Source of the DNA: Caballeronia sp.
GTDB lineage: Bacteria; Pseudomonadota; Gammaproteobacteria; Burkholderiales; Burkholderiaceae
NCBI RefSeq assembly: GCF_028292365.1
Contig: NZ_JAQGMM010000090.1
Location: 1-64,000, forward strand
Direction: 5' to 3'
DNA: 64,000 bases
The notes below the pieces were generated by a model. It did not search any database. It saw only the letters and a program-made list of their open reading frames with translations, and was not told the origin of the DNA. Each line of letters starts with the position of its first letter. The first letter of the stretch is position 1. Shown here one piece after another: positions 37,946 through 47,650 of the stretch. The translations under genes and the position numbers were made by a program.

Positions 37946-38935
37946 ATGGCAAGTTCAGACAAACCGGCGGACGCTCGCACGCTCGAGTTGATGGTGCGAC
38001 AGATCCGCTTTGAAGGCAAAGGCATTAACTCATACGAGTTCGTCGATCCATCGGGCGAAGCGTTACCCGCTTTCACCGCGGGCGCGCACATCGATATCCA
38101 TTTGAACGATGGCTTCGTCCGTCAGTACTCGCTAAGCAATTCGCCGAACGAACGTCATCGCTATGTGATTGCGGTTTTGCGTGACGAAGCGGGACGGGGC
38201 GGCTCGAAAGCGTTGCACGACACCTTGCGCGTGCAGGACAAGGTGCGCATTAGTTATCCGCGCAACAACTTCGAACTCGCCGCCGATGCGAGCAAGGTCG
38301 TTCTGTTGGCCGGCGGTATCGGCGTGACACCCTTGAAAGCGATGGCGCATCGGCTTGAAGAAGTGGGCATCGACTATGAGATGCACTACTGCGCGAGGGA
38401 TGCAAGTTGCACGGCATTCGCGGCCGAGCTTGCGCCGCTGCATGCCAGCGGCAAGCTGCAATTTCACTTCGATAACGGAGATCCTTCGAAGGGAGTGGAT
38501 TTAAAGCGATTGTTGAGCGAGACCGCGCCTGGTGTGCATGTCTATTACTGCGGCCCGGGTGGGTTCATGAAAGCCTGCGCTGCGGCGACTGAGCACTGGA
38601 CGTCCGGAACAGTTCATTTTGAACATTTCAAGGCGCCGGAACGGGCCGAGAGTGAGACCGTTGCGGCGGCTGTGGGCGAGTTCATCGTGAAGATTGCCAG
38701 CACGGGACAACAGATCCCGGTGTCAGGCGACCAGAGCATTGCCGATGCGCTGGAGGAGGCGGGTGTGGCGATTGAAACCTCGTGCCGGGCCGGATTGTGC
38801 GGTACGTGCAAGGTGCGGTATTTATCGGGCGAGGTCGAACACAACGACTGCATTCTCGGAGACGACGAGAAACGAGAGTATCTGACTTGTTGTGTATCGC
38901 GGGCGTCGAGCCGGGAGCTGGTCCTGGATCTTTAG
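37946..38935 (+). CDS. PDR/VanB-family oxidoreductase (FMN/NAD reductase with C-terminal [2Fe-2S])
   Basis: FVRQYSLSNSPNERHRYVIAVLR, LAGGIGVTPLKAM, YYCGPGGFM, CRAGLCGTCKVRYLSGEVEHNDCIL. Confidence 0.93.
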   Translation: MASSDKPADARTLELMVRQIRFEGKGINSYEFVDPSGEALPAFTAGAHIDIHLNDGFVRQYSLSNSPNERHRYVIAVLRDEAGRGGSKALHDTLRVQDKVRISYPRNNFELAADASKVVLLAGGIGVTPLKAMAHRLEEVGIDYEMHYCARDASCTAFAAELAPLHASGKLQFHFDNGDPSKGVDLKRLLSETAPGVHVYYCGPGGFMKACAAATEHWTSGTVHFEHFKAPERAESETVAAAVGEFIVKIASTGQQIPVSGDQSIADALEEAGVAIETSCRAGLCGTCKVRYLSGEVEHNDCILGDDEKREYLTCCVSRASSRELVLDL

Positions 38936-39299
38936 ACCGGAGGCAGCCATGCTGCAACGATGGTTACGCGCGTTGGGGCTGTTCAAGCGGCTTCACATTC
39001 TCGCTGTCAGGGCGCCCGACCTTCAACTACTTGGCGATTCCGGTTGGTCGCTTCGCGAGGCATCGCCTCACCGGTGCCCGGAGTCTGAGCGAGAGAATGG
39101 GCGCCGCTGAACCGTGGGCAGCCCTATGCTGTTCAAACCCGAACTAGAATAAAAATCCAACGGCTCGTACATCAAGTTGTTCAACTCTCCTAGCGAGCCC
39201 GGCAGCTGTCACTTATGCATTGGCTGCAGCGATTCACAGGTTGAAGACCACAACACACAACACCATTCCCGCTTCAGTCTGGTCGGTATCGAACCTGAC

Positions 39300-39884
39300 G
39301 GTGCGGGTTCGGTGCAAGCACTTAGAGCCCGTGATCAAGCGTTAAAACATTTAACGCCTGTAAACAATCTCCACGTTACGTTCGCTTCCGTTTTTCATTT
39401 CCAGCAACGGTTCGACCTGCTGAAATCCTTGCCCGATAAGGCGCTGCGCGACTGGCATAACGCTTGTCCATTCGGGGTCGGCAGTACGCGATTGCTGATC
39501 GATTCAATTCTCGATCTCGGTATTAACGCGATCTCATGCACGCCGTCCTATCCCGGGTTGATCGAACAGGTGTTGCGTGAACTCGATGGGATCAGGCCGC
39601 GTGACCTCAAGCTGAGACTAGGCCTCTTTGGTGGCGAGGCGGGACTCAACAATCCGGATTTGCGTGCAGCCATGGAAGATAAGCGGGGTTTCAAGGTACG
39701 CAACGCGAACTTTGGGTTATCAGAAGTCCTGAGTATTTTAGGCGGGCAGACCGACTGGACGAATGACCTGCTGTTTCATGCGAGCGATGTGGTTTTTGCG
39801 GAAATCATCGATCCGGCGACGCTGCAGCGTCTACCCATTGTCGAAGGAGCGGTCGGAGAACTCGTTTGTACGCACTGCACTTGA
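39300..39884 (+). pseudogene. phenylacetate-CoA ligase-like (PaaK family) remnant with internal deletions
   Basis: INAISCTPSYPGLIEQVLREL...RLGLFGGEAGLNNPDLRAAMEDKRGFKVRNANFGLSEVLSILGG...LLFHASDVVFAEIIDPATLQRLPIVEGAVGELVCTHCT* plus upstream FDLLKSLPDKALRDWHNACPFG; AMP-binding loop region missing. Confidence 0.75.
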
Positions 39885-40067
39885 ATCGGCGAGGCGGTCT
39901 CGATGCGCCTCAAGTCGACAGAAATTTCAGCAAAATCAATAAATTAACTGAGTTTTTGTTGTCACTGATTGCCGAAAACGAGTGTTCCTTAATGATCACG
40001 CGCCTGTTCTGGCAAATATCCCCGCGACCGCGCAACAAACCTTGACTTATAACTTTCGTAGACAATA

Positions 40068-40081
40068 GTATACAACGGTAT
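40068..40081. promoter_or_regulatory. candidate operator GTATACAACGGTAT upstream of the dehydrogenase gene
   Basis: Core recurs at 41448, 44973 and 51713. Confidence 0.5.
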
Positions 40082-40105
40082 TCATAACTTAAAACGGAGT
40101 AGCGC

Positions 40106-41170
40106 ATGCGGATCGTCGTATTGCCAGGAGACGGTATTGGCCCAGAGATTACGTCCGCCACGGTTGAGGTGCTCGAGGCGGCCTCGGACGCGTTCGGACT
40201 GGATCTGCAACTTATTCACGATTTAGCCGGGCACGCGAGCCTTGTCAAACACGGCGCAACGGTCACCCCGGCTCTCCTTGAACGCGTGAAGGCCTCGGAC
40301 GGTTTGGTGCTCGGTCCGACAGCTACCTTTGAGTTCAAAGACGAAGCCAAGGGAGAGATCAACCCGTCCAAGTTTTTCCGCAAAAGTCTGGACTTGTACG
40401 CCAACATCCGTCCGTCGCGAACCTACGTTGGATTGAAGGCGCCGGTCGGTCCGTTCGACCTCGTAGTGGTGCGCGAGAATACGGAAGGCTTTTATGCCGA
40501 TCGCAACATGGAGCAGGGCAACGGGGAAATCCTGGTGACTCCGGACGTCGCTATCTCCCTGCGGCGTATTACGCGTAGCTGTTGCGAGCGTATCGCTCGC
40601 AGCGCCTTCGAACTGGCGATGCATCGCTCGAAACACGTTAGCCTCGTTCATAAGGCGAACGTGCTGAAGATTGGTGACGGCATGTTTCTCGATGTCTGCC
40701 GCATGGTCGCCCGCGAGTATCCAGGCATGACGGTGGACGACTTCATCGTGGATGCAATGATGGCCCATGTCGTCCGTGCGCCGCAGCGCTTCGACGTGAT
40801 CGTGACCACCAACATGTACGGCGATATCCTGTCGGACTTGACGTCGGAATTGTCGGGCAGCCTTGGATTGGCCGGATCGCTGAACGCGGGCGAGCATCAT
40901 GGTATGGCCCAGGCGGCGCACGGTTCGGCGCCGGATATCGCGGGTCAGAACATCGCCAATCCGTTCTCCTTGATATTGTCGGCCGGCCTGCTGCTAGCTT
41001 GGTATGGACAACGAACGAAGCAAAGTGCTTTTGTCCGCGCGGCCGCCGCTATAGACAGCGTGACCGAAGAGGCAATCGCTTCGGGCGAAGCGACGAAGGA
41101 CGTTGGAGGGGATCTGGGAACACGCGAAACAGGCGAAGCATTCACCCGGCGGTTGCGCAAGCGAGCCTGA
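40106..41170 (+). CDS. isocitrate/isopropylmalate dehydrogenase family (tartrate dehydrogenase-like)
   Basis: IVVLPGDGIGPEIT, VVRENTEGFYADRN, HKANVLKIGDGMFLD, TNMYGDILSDLTSELSGSLGLAGSLN. Confidence 0.92.
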   Translation: MRIVVLPGDGIGPEITSATVEVLEAASDAFGLDLQLIHDLAGHASLVKHGATVTPALLERVKASDGLVLGPTATFEFKDEAKGEINPSKFFRKSLDLYANIRPSRTYVGLKAPVGPFDLVVVRENTEGFYADRNMEQGNGEILVTPDVAISLRRITRSCCERIARSAFELAMHRSKHVSLVHKANVLKIGDGMFLDVCRMVAREYPGMTVDDFIVDAMMAHVVRAPQRFDVIVTTNMYGDILSDLTSELSGSLGLAGSLNAGEHHGMAQAAHGSAPDIAGQNIANPFSLILSAGLLLAWYGQRTKQSAFVRAAAAIDSVTEEAIASGEATKDVGGDLGTRETGEAFTRRLRKRA

Positions 41171-41254
41171 GCCCGGCGCTGCGAATGCCATACCGAAAGC
41201 TCATGTCCGAGTCTTGCGTTGCAGGAACCTGGACTATTCGCGCACACCTTTTGT

Positions 41255-41285
41255 GGTTATAAGCCGTTTTGAACGGCTTATAACC
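41255..41285. terminator. 14-bp perfect stem-loop GGTTATAAGCCGTT-ttg-AACGGCTTATAACC
   Basis: Read directly downstream of the dehydrogenase gene. Confidence 0.6.
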
Positions 41286-41447
41286 CAATGCAGCAAGTTC
41301 GCGACACATCAGTCGAGCTCGCCTGATCGGCCTTCCGTCTTTCGCTCAGTTATCCCGAGATCGCTTCGAGCGGGCGCTGAATCAATTGAGTCAAACATGC
41401 GGGAATCCCCTAGGTCGGAATGAGGGTTTACCGTATATTATTCATCT

Positions 41448-41463
41448 GTATACAACCGTATAT
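41448..41463. promoter_or_regulatory. candidate operator GTATACAACCGTATAT upstream of tctB
   Basis: Shares GTATACAAC(G/C)GTAT with site at 40068; extra ACCGTATATTA copy just upstream (~41430). Confidence 0.5.
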
Positions 41464-41527
41464 TTGACCGCATGATCTGATATCCGACTGATGCAGCAGA
41501 ACCGTTCAAAGAAGAGGGAGCATTTTC

Positions 41528-41986
41528 ATGGTCGCTTTGCGTCTCGCCCGCGACAAGACGTTTTTGACGGGTTTGGTATTTTCCGCAATCGGGGCAGGTG
41601 CATTGTGGCTTGATCAAGCCTATCAAATAGGGAGTGCAATGGCGATGGGGCCGGGCTACGTCCCCATGATCATCGGTTCATTGCTGGTATTGCTCGGTGT
41701 AATAAAGATGATCTCGTCGCTGCGCAATGCGCCCGCGTCTGCTTTCAGATTGCCGGGCTTGCGCGCGCTGGCTTTGCTGGTGCTCGGGGCCGCGCTGTTT
41801 GGTTTGTGTATTGATCGTTTCGGCCTGCTGCCTTCGGTGCTTGGCCTTGTGATTTGCGCCACGGGCGTTGGCGTGCGCTACCGGATGTGGGAGGTCGCGA
41901 TCATCCTTTTTGTGCTATGCGTGATTTCCGGTGCGTTGTTTGTATTTGGAATGGGTTTGCCGGTGAGCTATCTGATCAGGCTCTGA
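41528..41986 (+). CDS. tctB: tripartite tricarboxylate transporter TctB family protein
   Basis: Small four-TM protein with GPGYVPMIIGSLLVLLGVIKM, immediately 5' of tctA. Confidence 0.88.
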   Translation: MVALRLARDKTFLTGLVFSAIGAGALWLDQAYQIGSAMAMGPGYVPMIIGSLLVLLGVIKMISSLRNAPASAFRLPGLRALALLVLGAALFGLCIDRFGLLPSVLGLVICATGVGVRYRMWEVAIILFVLCVISGALFVFGMGLPVSYLIRL

Positions 41987-42042
41987 CGCCAAGCCAATAA
42001 TCAGTACGACTATATATAATTAAACGAGACAGTTAAAATACG

Positions 42043-43623
42043 ATGGATATCGTTCACGACCTGCACAACCTGATGGGCGGCTTTGGTGTCGCCTTGTCTC
42101 CCATCAATTTCCTCTACTGTCTCGTTGGCGCATCGCTCGGTACGATGGTTGGCGTCCTGCCGGGACTCGGCCCGCTTACCACCATCGCAATGTTGCTGCC
42201 GCTGACATTCAAGATGCCGGCTGTCTCCTCGCTGATCATGCTTTCGGGGATCTACTACGGCGCGCATCATGCCGGATCGACCACCGCCATCATGTTGAAC
42301 ATGCCCGGCGAGCCTACGTCCGTCGTCGTCTGCTTCGACGGCCATCCAATGGCAAGACAGGGGCGGGCCGGCCCGGCTCTTTTCGTGGCCGCGCTCGGGT
42401 CGTTCTTCGCCGGCTGCGTGGCGGTCGTCGTCATAGCGTTGTGCTCTCCGCTGCTGGCTTCCCTCGCGCTCGATTTTCGCGCACCCGAGTACACGTCGAT
42501 GGTCGTCCTGGCCTTGCTCGCTGCGGCGGTACTGACTGGCGGATCGCTGGTCAATTCGATCGGCATGGTGGCGATCGGACTGCTGCTGGGTACGGTGGGC
42601 ACGGACGTCAATTCCGGCCGTGAACGATTCACTTTTGGGCTTGGCAATATTGCCGCTGGTATTGATTTCGTTGCGATCGCAGTGGGTCTGTTCGCTATCG
42701 CCGAGATTGCTGCGCGTATTGGCCACGCATCGCGCGTGAAAGAAGCGCCGGCGAGCGATATCAGCCAAGCTGTACCGAAGTTACGCAATCTCCTGCCTTC
42801 ACGGCAGGACCTCAGCTCGTCATGGAAGCCAATACTGCGCGGCACGGCGCTTGGAGCGGCGCTGGGCGTGCTACCTGGTACGGGACCGCTGGTCAGCTCA
42901 TTTGCGTCATACAGCCTTGAACGGCAACTGGCCGATGATCCGACGCGTTTCGGCAAGGGCGCGATAGAAGGCGTGGCGGGCCCGGAAGCGGCCAACAACA
43001 GCGCCGCGTTGACGCATTTCATCCCGATGCTGACGCTCGGTATTCCGGCCGGCGCCGCCATGGCATTGATGCTCGGCGCATTGACCATCCAGGGCATCAC
43101 GCCCGGGCCCATGGTGATGCAGGACCACCCGGACTTGTTTTGGGGTGTCGTTGCGAGCATGTGGATCGGCAACCTTATGCTGCTGGTCCTCAATTTGCCG
43201 ATGGTCGGACTGTGGATCCGTCTATTGACGATACCCTACCGCTTTTTGTTCCCCTGCATCCTGGTGTTTTGCTGCATCGGCGTTTATAGCGTGTCGAATT
43301 CCCCGGCTGACGTATTCATGGCCGCTGGTTTCGGCGCGTTCGGATATCTGATGCTGGAGCTCGACTGCAAGCCGGCGCCGTTGATCCTGGGCTTTATTCT
43401 CGGACCGATCTTCGAAGTGAACTTGCGAACCGCGCTCGTGGTTTCGCGCGGCGACCCGCTGATCTTTGTCACAAGTCCGATCAGCCTCGGGTTCTTGCTG
43501 GTCGCCCTGGCCCTGCTGTTGTCTACGTCGCTGCCGTGGTTGCGACGTATCAAAGGAGGCACTGGACGAGCACGGCCATCCGTTGCGTCCCGAACCTACG
43601 AACCGGAAGATCTGCCTCATTGA
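42043..43623 (+). CDS. tctA: tripartite tricarboxylate transporter permease TctA
   Basis: GVLPGLGPLTTIAMLLPLTFKMPAVSSLIMLSGIYYGAHHAGSTTAIMLNMPGEPTSVVVCFDGHPMARQGRAGPAL. Confidence 0.96.
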   Translation: MDIVHDLHNLMGGFGVALSPINFLYCLVGASLGTMVGVLPGLGPLTTIAMLLPLTFKMPAVSSLIMLSGIYYGAHHAGSTTAIMLNMPGEPTSVVVCFDGHPMARQGRAGPALFVAALGSFFAGCVAVVVIALCSPLLASLALDFRAPEYTSMVVLALLAAAVLTGGSLVNSIGMVAIGLLLGTVGTDVNSGRERFTFGLGNIAAGIDFVAIAVGLFAIAEIAARIGHASRVKEAPASDISQAVPKLRNLLPSRQDLSSSWKPILRGTALGAALGVLPGTGPLVSSFASYSLERQLADDPTRFGKGAIEGVAGPEAANNSAALTHFIPMLTLGIPAGAAMALMLGALTIQGITPGPMVMQDHPDLFWGVVASMWIGNLMLLVLNLPMVGLWIRLLTIPYRFLFPCILVFCCIGVYSVSNSPADVFMAAGFGAFGYLMLELDCKPAPLILGFILGPIFEVNLRTALVVSRGDPLIFVTSPISLGFLLVALALLLSTSLPWLRRIKGGTGRARPSVASRTYEPEDLPH

Positions 43624-43773
43624 GTTCGCCGTTTCCTTGACCTCGTCTTAGTGAGGCACCGGGCCGCAGTCGGTTGGATCCCAGGCAGAGAAGGTTATCG
43701 ATCTTCTCCTTGTCCAGGCAATTAATTAGCATGACGAATTAAACTAAGAAAAATGACTTCAAGGAGATCTTCG

Positions 43774-44928
43774 ATGAAAAAAGCTGTCATGGTTTCAATC
43801 CTGGCCGCTGCGTCCGGTATGGCTCAGGCGCAGTCGAGCGTAACGCTGTACGGCGTCTTCGACGACGGCATCGACTACGTCAGCAATTCCAAAGGCAAGC
43901 AGTTGGTGTCCATGGTGAGTGGCGAGATCAACGGAGCCCGCTGGGGGCTTAAAGGTGAGGAAGACCTTGGTGGCGGCTACAAAGCGGTCTTCCAACTGGA
44001 AAATGGCTTTGACTCGAATACAGGTACGTTGGGGCAGGGAGGACTCGAGTTTGGGCGAATGGCTTTGGTGGGTATATCGACGCCTTACGGCGCGGTTACC
44101 GCTGGGCGCCAATATAGTTCCATCATCGATTTCGTCGGTGCGACCTTGACCGCATCCGAGAGTTGGGGAGGATGGTTCGCCACGCATCCAGGTGACCTCG
44201 ACCAGTTGAACAATACGTTTCGCGTCAACAGTTCCGTGAAGTACATGAGCGTCGATTACCGCGGCTTCAAGTTTGGCGGCATGTACAATTTTGGCGGCCA
44301 GGCAGGGGAATTCAACCGATTCTCAGGCGTTGGCGGAGGCTTCTCGTATGCCAACGGACCCTTGGCGCTGGGGGCGGCTTATCAGTCGTTGCAAGACCCG
44401 TACATATCGGCGTACAACAATGGCGCCAATGCTGCGGCGGCTCTTCAGTCGCCAGTCTTTTCCGGCTACGCGTCGGCGCGCACGCTGCAGATTATTGTGG
44501 CCGGCGCGTCTTACCGGATCGGCCAGGCGACCCTGGGCGCCACTTATTCGAATACGCAGTATCAGCAACTCGGCGCGGACCCCGGCAACGCCGGAGCAAC
44601 CCCCCACCTGAGCGGAACCGCAATTTTCAATAATTTCGAAGTAAGCATAAAGTACCTGTTCACACCATCGCTCCAGGTAGCGGCTTCGTACAACTTCACG
44701 AATGGAAGTTCGGTCGGATCGCTAAGTGGTGCGAAATATAGCCAGTTTGCACTCGGCACCAATTATTTCCTGTCGAAACGGACTGACCTCATGTTTGTCG
44801 CGGGCTATCAAAAAGCGTCAGGCGTGGATTCCACGGGTCATCAAGCGGTCGCCGCGATCGACCAGCTATCTCCATCGAGCAATAACCATCAGGCAGCTGT
44901 GCGCTTCGCGATTCGGCATCGGTTCTGA
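43774..44928 (+). CDS. Gram-negative porin (OmpC-like, Burkholderia type)
   Basis: MKKAVMVSILAAASGMAQAQSSVTLYGVFDDGIDYVSN...GARWGLKGEEDLGGGYKAVFQLENGF...AVRFAIRHRF. Confidence 0.95.
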   Translation: MKKAVMVSILAAASGMAQAQSSVTLYGVFDDGIDYVSNSKGKQLVSMVSGEINGARWGLKGEEDLGGGYKAVFQLENGFDSNTGTLGQGGLEFGRMALVGISTPYGAVTAGRQYSSIIDFVGATLTASESWGGWFATHPGDLDQLNNTFRVNSSVKYMSVDYRGFKFGGMYNFGGQAGEFNRFSGVGGGFSYANGPLALGAAYQSLQDPYISAYNNGANAAAALQSPVFSGYASARTLQIIVAGASYRIGQATLGATYSNTQYQQLGADPGNAGATPHLSGTAIFNNFEVSIKYLFTPSLQVAASYNFTNGSSVGSLSGAKYSQFALGTNYFLSKRTDLMFVAGYQKASGVDSTGHQAVAAIDQLSPSSNNHQAAVRFAIRHRF

Positions 44929-44972
44929 AAGCATGTCCCGCTGCCGTCGATTCGATGTTGACATTTGAATTC

Positions 44973-44983
44973 AACGGTATACA
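44973..44983. promoter_or_regulatory. candidate operator AACGGTATACA upstream of Ldh-family gene
   Basis: Related to sites at 40068 and 41448. Confidence 0.45.
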
Positions 44984-45004
44984 TTTGTGTTTTTAGGAGG
45001 TTTT

Positions 45005-46108
45005 ATGGCGTTAAACGCGCGATTCCCACATGCGCAACTCGAAGATTTCACGACGCAGGTCCTTATGGAGGCAGGCTTGCCGGCTGACGATGCGAGGACC
45101 GTCGCCGCGAGTCTGGTCCATGCGGACCTGATAGGCGTTTCGACGCACGGGGTCGCGCGGCTGCCGTCGTATGTCGACCGGTTGAAGAAGGGCATGGTCA
45201 ATCCGCGGCCAGATATCAAGGTCGAGCACCGGAGCAACTGGTCAGCTTCAATCGACGCAGACAACGCGATGGGCGCGGTGGTCGCGCAGCGCGCCGTCAC
45301 CGAAGTCAGGGCGATGATCGAGCGATCCGGCATTGGCTCCGTGGTGGTGCGGGGCAGCAATCACTTTGGCACGGCGGGCTATTACGCTCGCGCCATTTCA
45401 GGCGATGACGGCATCGGCATCTGCATGTCTCCGGCGTCGCGCTCGCTTGCGCCCTTCGGCAGCCAGGAGCCTTTGCTGGGCACTAACCCGTATGCAGTGT
45501 CGGCTCCGGCGGGGCGCTACCCGCCATGGACCATGGACATGGCAAGCAGCATCGCGGCACGAGGTCATATCCGCATTGCCGCTAAGGAGGGCAAGCCGAT
45601 CCCCGAGGGCTGGGCGCTCGACAAAGAGGGGCGTCCGACCACAGATCCGAATCTCGCATTGCAAGGCGTGATGCTGCCTTTCGCGGGCTCCAAGGGTTCG
45701 GCGCTCGCCATGATGATCGATATATTCGGCGGCGTGATGTCGGGGTCGGCGTTTGGCGGCGACATCCGCGACATGAACTTCGATTTTGAAGCGCCGCAGA
45801 ACGTCGGGCACTTTTTCATGGGCTGGAAGATTGAATCCTTCATCGATATGGCTTCTTTCACCGTTCGCATGGAAACGCTGATCGGCAGGTTGAAAGCGCT
45901 GAAGCCCGCGGCAAATTTCTCTGAAGTCATGTACCCGGGGGAACCCGAGGCGAGGGCCCGCGAGGCACACCTCGTTACGGGCGTACCGCTCAAGGATGAG
46001 ATTGCCGCTGCGCTTGCCACGGTCGGCCGCGACTTCGGGGTGACGTTTCCCACTGCAATGCCATCGCCGGGCAAGGATGCCACCGCGCCGGCGGACACGG
46101 CGGATTAG
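45005..46108 (+). CDS. Ldh-family (malate/L-lactate/ureidoglycolate) oxidoreductase
   Basis: VAASLVHADLIGVSTHGVARLPSYVDRLKKG, VVVRGSNHFGTAGYYA, LLGTNPYAVSAPAG. Confidence 0.93.
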   Translation: MALNARFPHAQLEDFTTQVLMEAGLPADDARTVAASLVHADLIGVSTHGVARLPSYVDRLKKGMVNPRPDIKVEHRSNWSASIDADNAMGAVVAQRAVTEVRAMIERSGIGSVVVRGSNHFGTAGYYARAISGDDGIGICMSPASRSLAPFGSQEPLLGTNPYAVSAPAGRYPPWTMDMASSIAARGHIRIAAKEGKPIPEGWALDKEGRPTTDPNLALQGVMLPFAGSKGSALAMMIDIFGGVMSGSAFGGDIRDMNFDFEAPQNVGHFFMGWKIESFIDMASFTVRMETLIGRLKALKPAANFSEVMYPGEPEARAREAHLVTGVPLKDEIAAALATVGRDFGVTFPTAMPSPGKDATAPADTAD

Positions 46109-46144
46109 CCCGCAAACCAGGCAACACACGTGAAAGAGGTACAG

Positions 46145-47590
46145 ATGACGATTGAACATCGCGAGGCGCAAGAGACAAGCGGAAATTCCGAGTACGTCGC
46201 CCTCAGCTTGACCCGTTACGTTGCTGAATTTGCGGCCATGACACAGTGGCGGGATATTCCCGATGAAGTGATGCATCTCGGCAAGAAGTCCATCCTCGAC
46301 GTGCTCGGTTGCGCACTGTCGGGTTCGATTTCGCCGACGGTCGCGCTGCTGCGCAACTATCACGGCAGCTTGCGCGCGCAAGCCGGTGGCGGCTCGGTGA
46401 TCATCGGTGGCGAGGAGCGGATGCCTGCGCGCTTCGCGGCGGTGATCAACGGCACGGCAATGCACGTGGACGATTTCGACGATACGCAGCAGGCCGCGAC
46501 GGGCAAGTTCCAGGGTATCCACCCGTCCGCGCCAGTGTTGGCAGCTTTGCTGGCAAAAGGCGAGGAGGCGCGTGGAGACGGTCGCGACCTGCTGGTCGCC
46601 TATCACGTCGGCGTGGAAGTGGCATGCAAACTCTTCGATGCCACCGCGCCGCAACACATTCTCGGTGGATATCACAGCACGGGAACCTGCGGCATGCTGG
46701 GTGCGGCGGCTGCCGTCGGCCGCTTCACCGGGTGCGACGCCGACACAATGGAAATCGCATTGGGGATCGCCGCGACGCAGGCGAGCGGCTTGTCCGAGAA
46801 CTTCGGGACCATGAGCAAGCCGTTTCATGCCGGTCACTCGGCTGAATGCGGCATTGTGTCGGCCGAGCTGGCAGCGTTGGGTTTCACTGCATCGCACGGC
46901 ATCCTTGAAGCACGCCGCGGATTCTTCAGCGCGCAAGGCGGCGGCTACGAAGCCGAGCGGATCGAAGCGCGCTTGGGCAACCCGTGGGCATTCGCGGACC
47001 GGGGCGTCTGGCTCAAGCCGTGGCCCACGGGCAGCTTGAGCCATCCTGGCATGACGCTGATGCTGGAGCTCATCGTCGATCACGGCATCGAGGCAACCGG
47101 GGTCGAGCACATCGAGCTGACCACGAGTGAGAATATTCATCGAACGCTGCTGCATCATCGGCCGAAAAACGAACTCGAGGCCAAGTTCAGCCTCGAATTT
47201 TGCCTGGCCGGCTTGCTTGCCGAACGCACGCTCACGCTTTCATGTTTTACAGACGACTTCGTCACTCGCCCCGACATCCAGGCGCTGATCGAACGCGTCG
47301 ACTATCGTACGTTCAGCGAGGCGCGGGCACGTGAAGAGGGTTATACGATTGTCACAACATTCATCGACATTACGATGAAAGACGGACGTGTCTTCAAAGG
47401 TCGGCGGAACTTCGGAAAGGGCAGCCTGGCCGACCCGATGACAGATGCCGAAGTCGAGGCGAAGTTCCGCGCGTGCGCCGTGTTCGCGGGCTGGCCCGAC
47501 GTGAAGAGCGAACGCGTGATCGACCTCGCGTGGAATCTGGAGAACGCGGGCATCGAGGAATTAGCGCGGTGCCTGACAAGCGCCGCCTGA
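46145..47590 (+). CDS. MmgE/PrpD family protein, copy 1
   Basis: KKSILDVLGCALSGS, INGTAMHVDDFDDTQ, KPFHAGHSAECGIVSAELAALGFTA. Confidence 0.93.
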   Translation: MTIEHREAQETSGNSEYVALSLTRYVAEFAAMTQWRDIPDEVMHLGKKSILDVLGCALSGSISPTVALLRNYHGSLRAQAGGGSVIIGGEERMPARFAAVINGTAMHVDDFDDTQQAATGKFQGIHPSAPVLAALLAKGEEARGDGRDLLVAYHVGVEVACKLFDATAPQHILGGYHSTGTCGMLGAAAAVGRFTGCDADTMEIALGIAATQASGLSENFGTMSKPFHAGHSAECGIVSAELAALGFTASHGILEARRGFFSAQGGGYEAERIEARLGNPWAFADRGVWLKPWPTGSLSHPGMTLMLELIVDHGIEATGVEHIELTTSENIHRTLLHHRPKNELEAKFSLEFCLAGLLAERTLTLSCFTDDFVTRPDIQALIERVDYRTFSEARAREEGYTIVTTFIDITMKDGRVFKGRRNFGKGSLADPMTDAEVEAKFRACAVFAGWPDVKSERVIDLAWNLENAGIEELARCLTSAA

Positions 47591-47650
47591 CGCCCGGCAT
47601 CGATCCAGCAACAAGATAACCCGATGGCGTGAGAACGCCCAGGAGACACT

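Noticed and set aside
45398-47158. 586-aa minus-strand ORF antisense to the Ldh and PrpD genes
   Set aside because: Arg/His-rich composition without domain features; mirror of two well-supported + strand genes in GC-rich DNA
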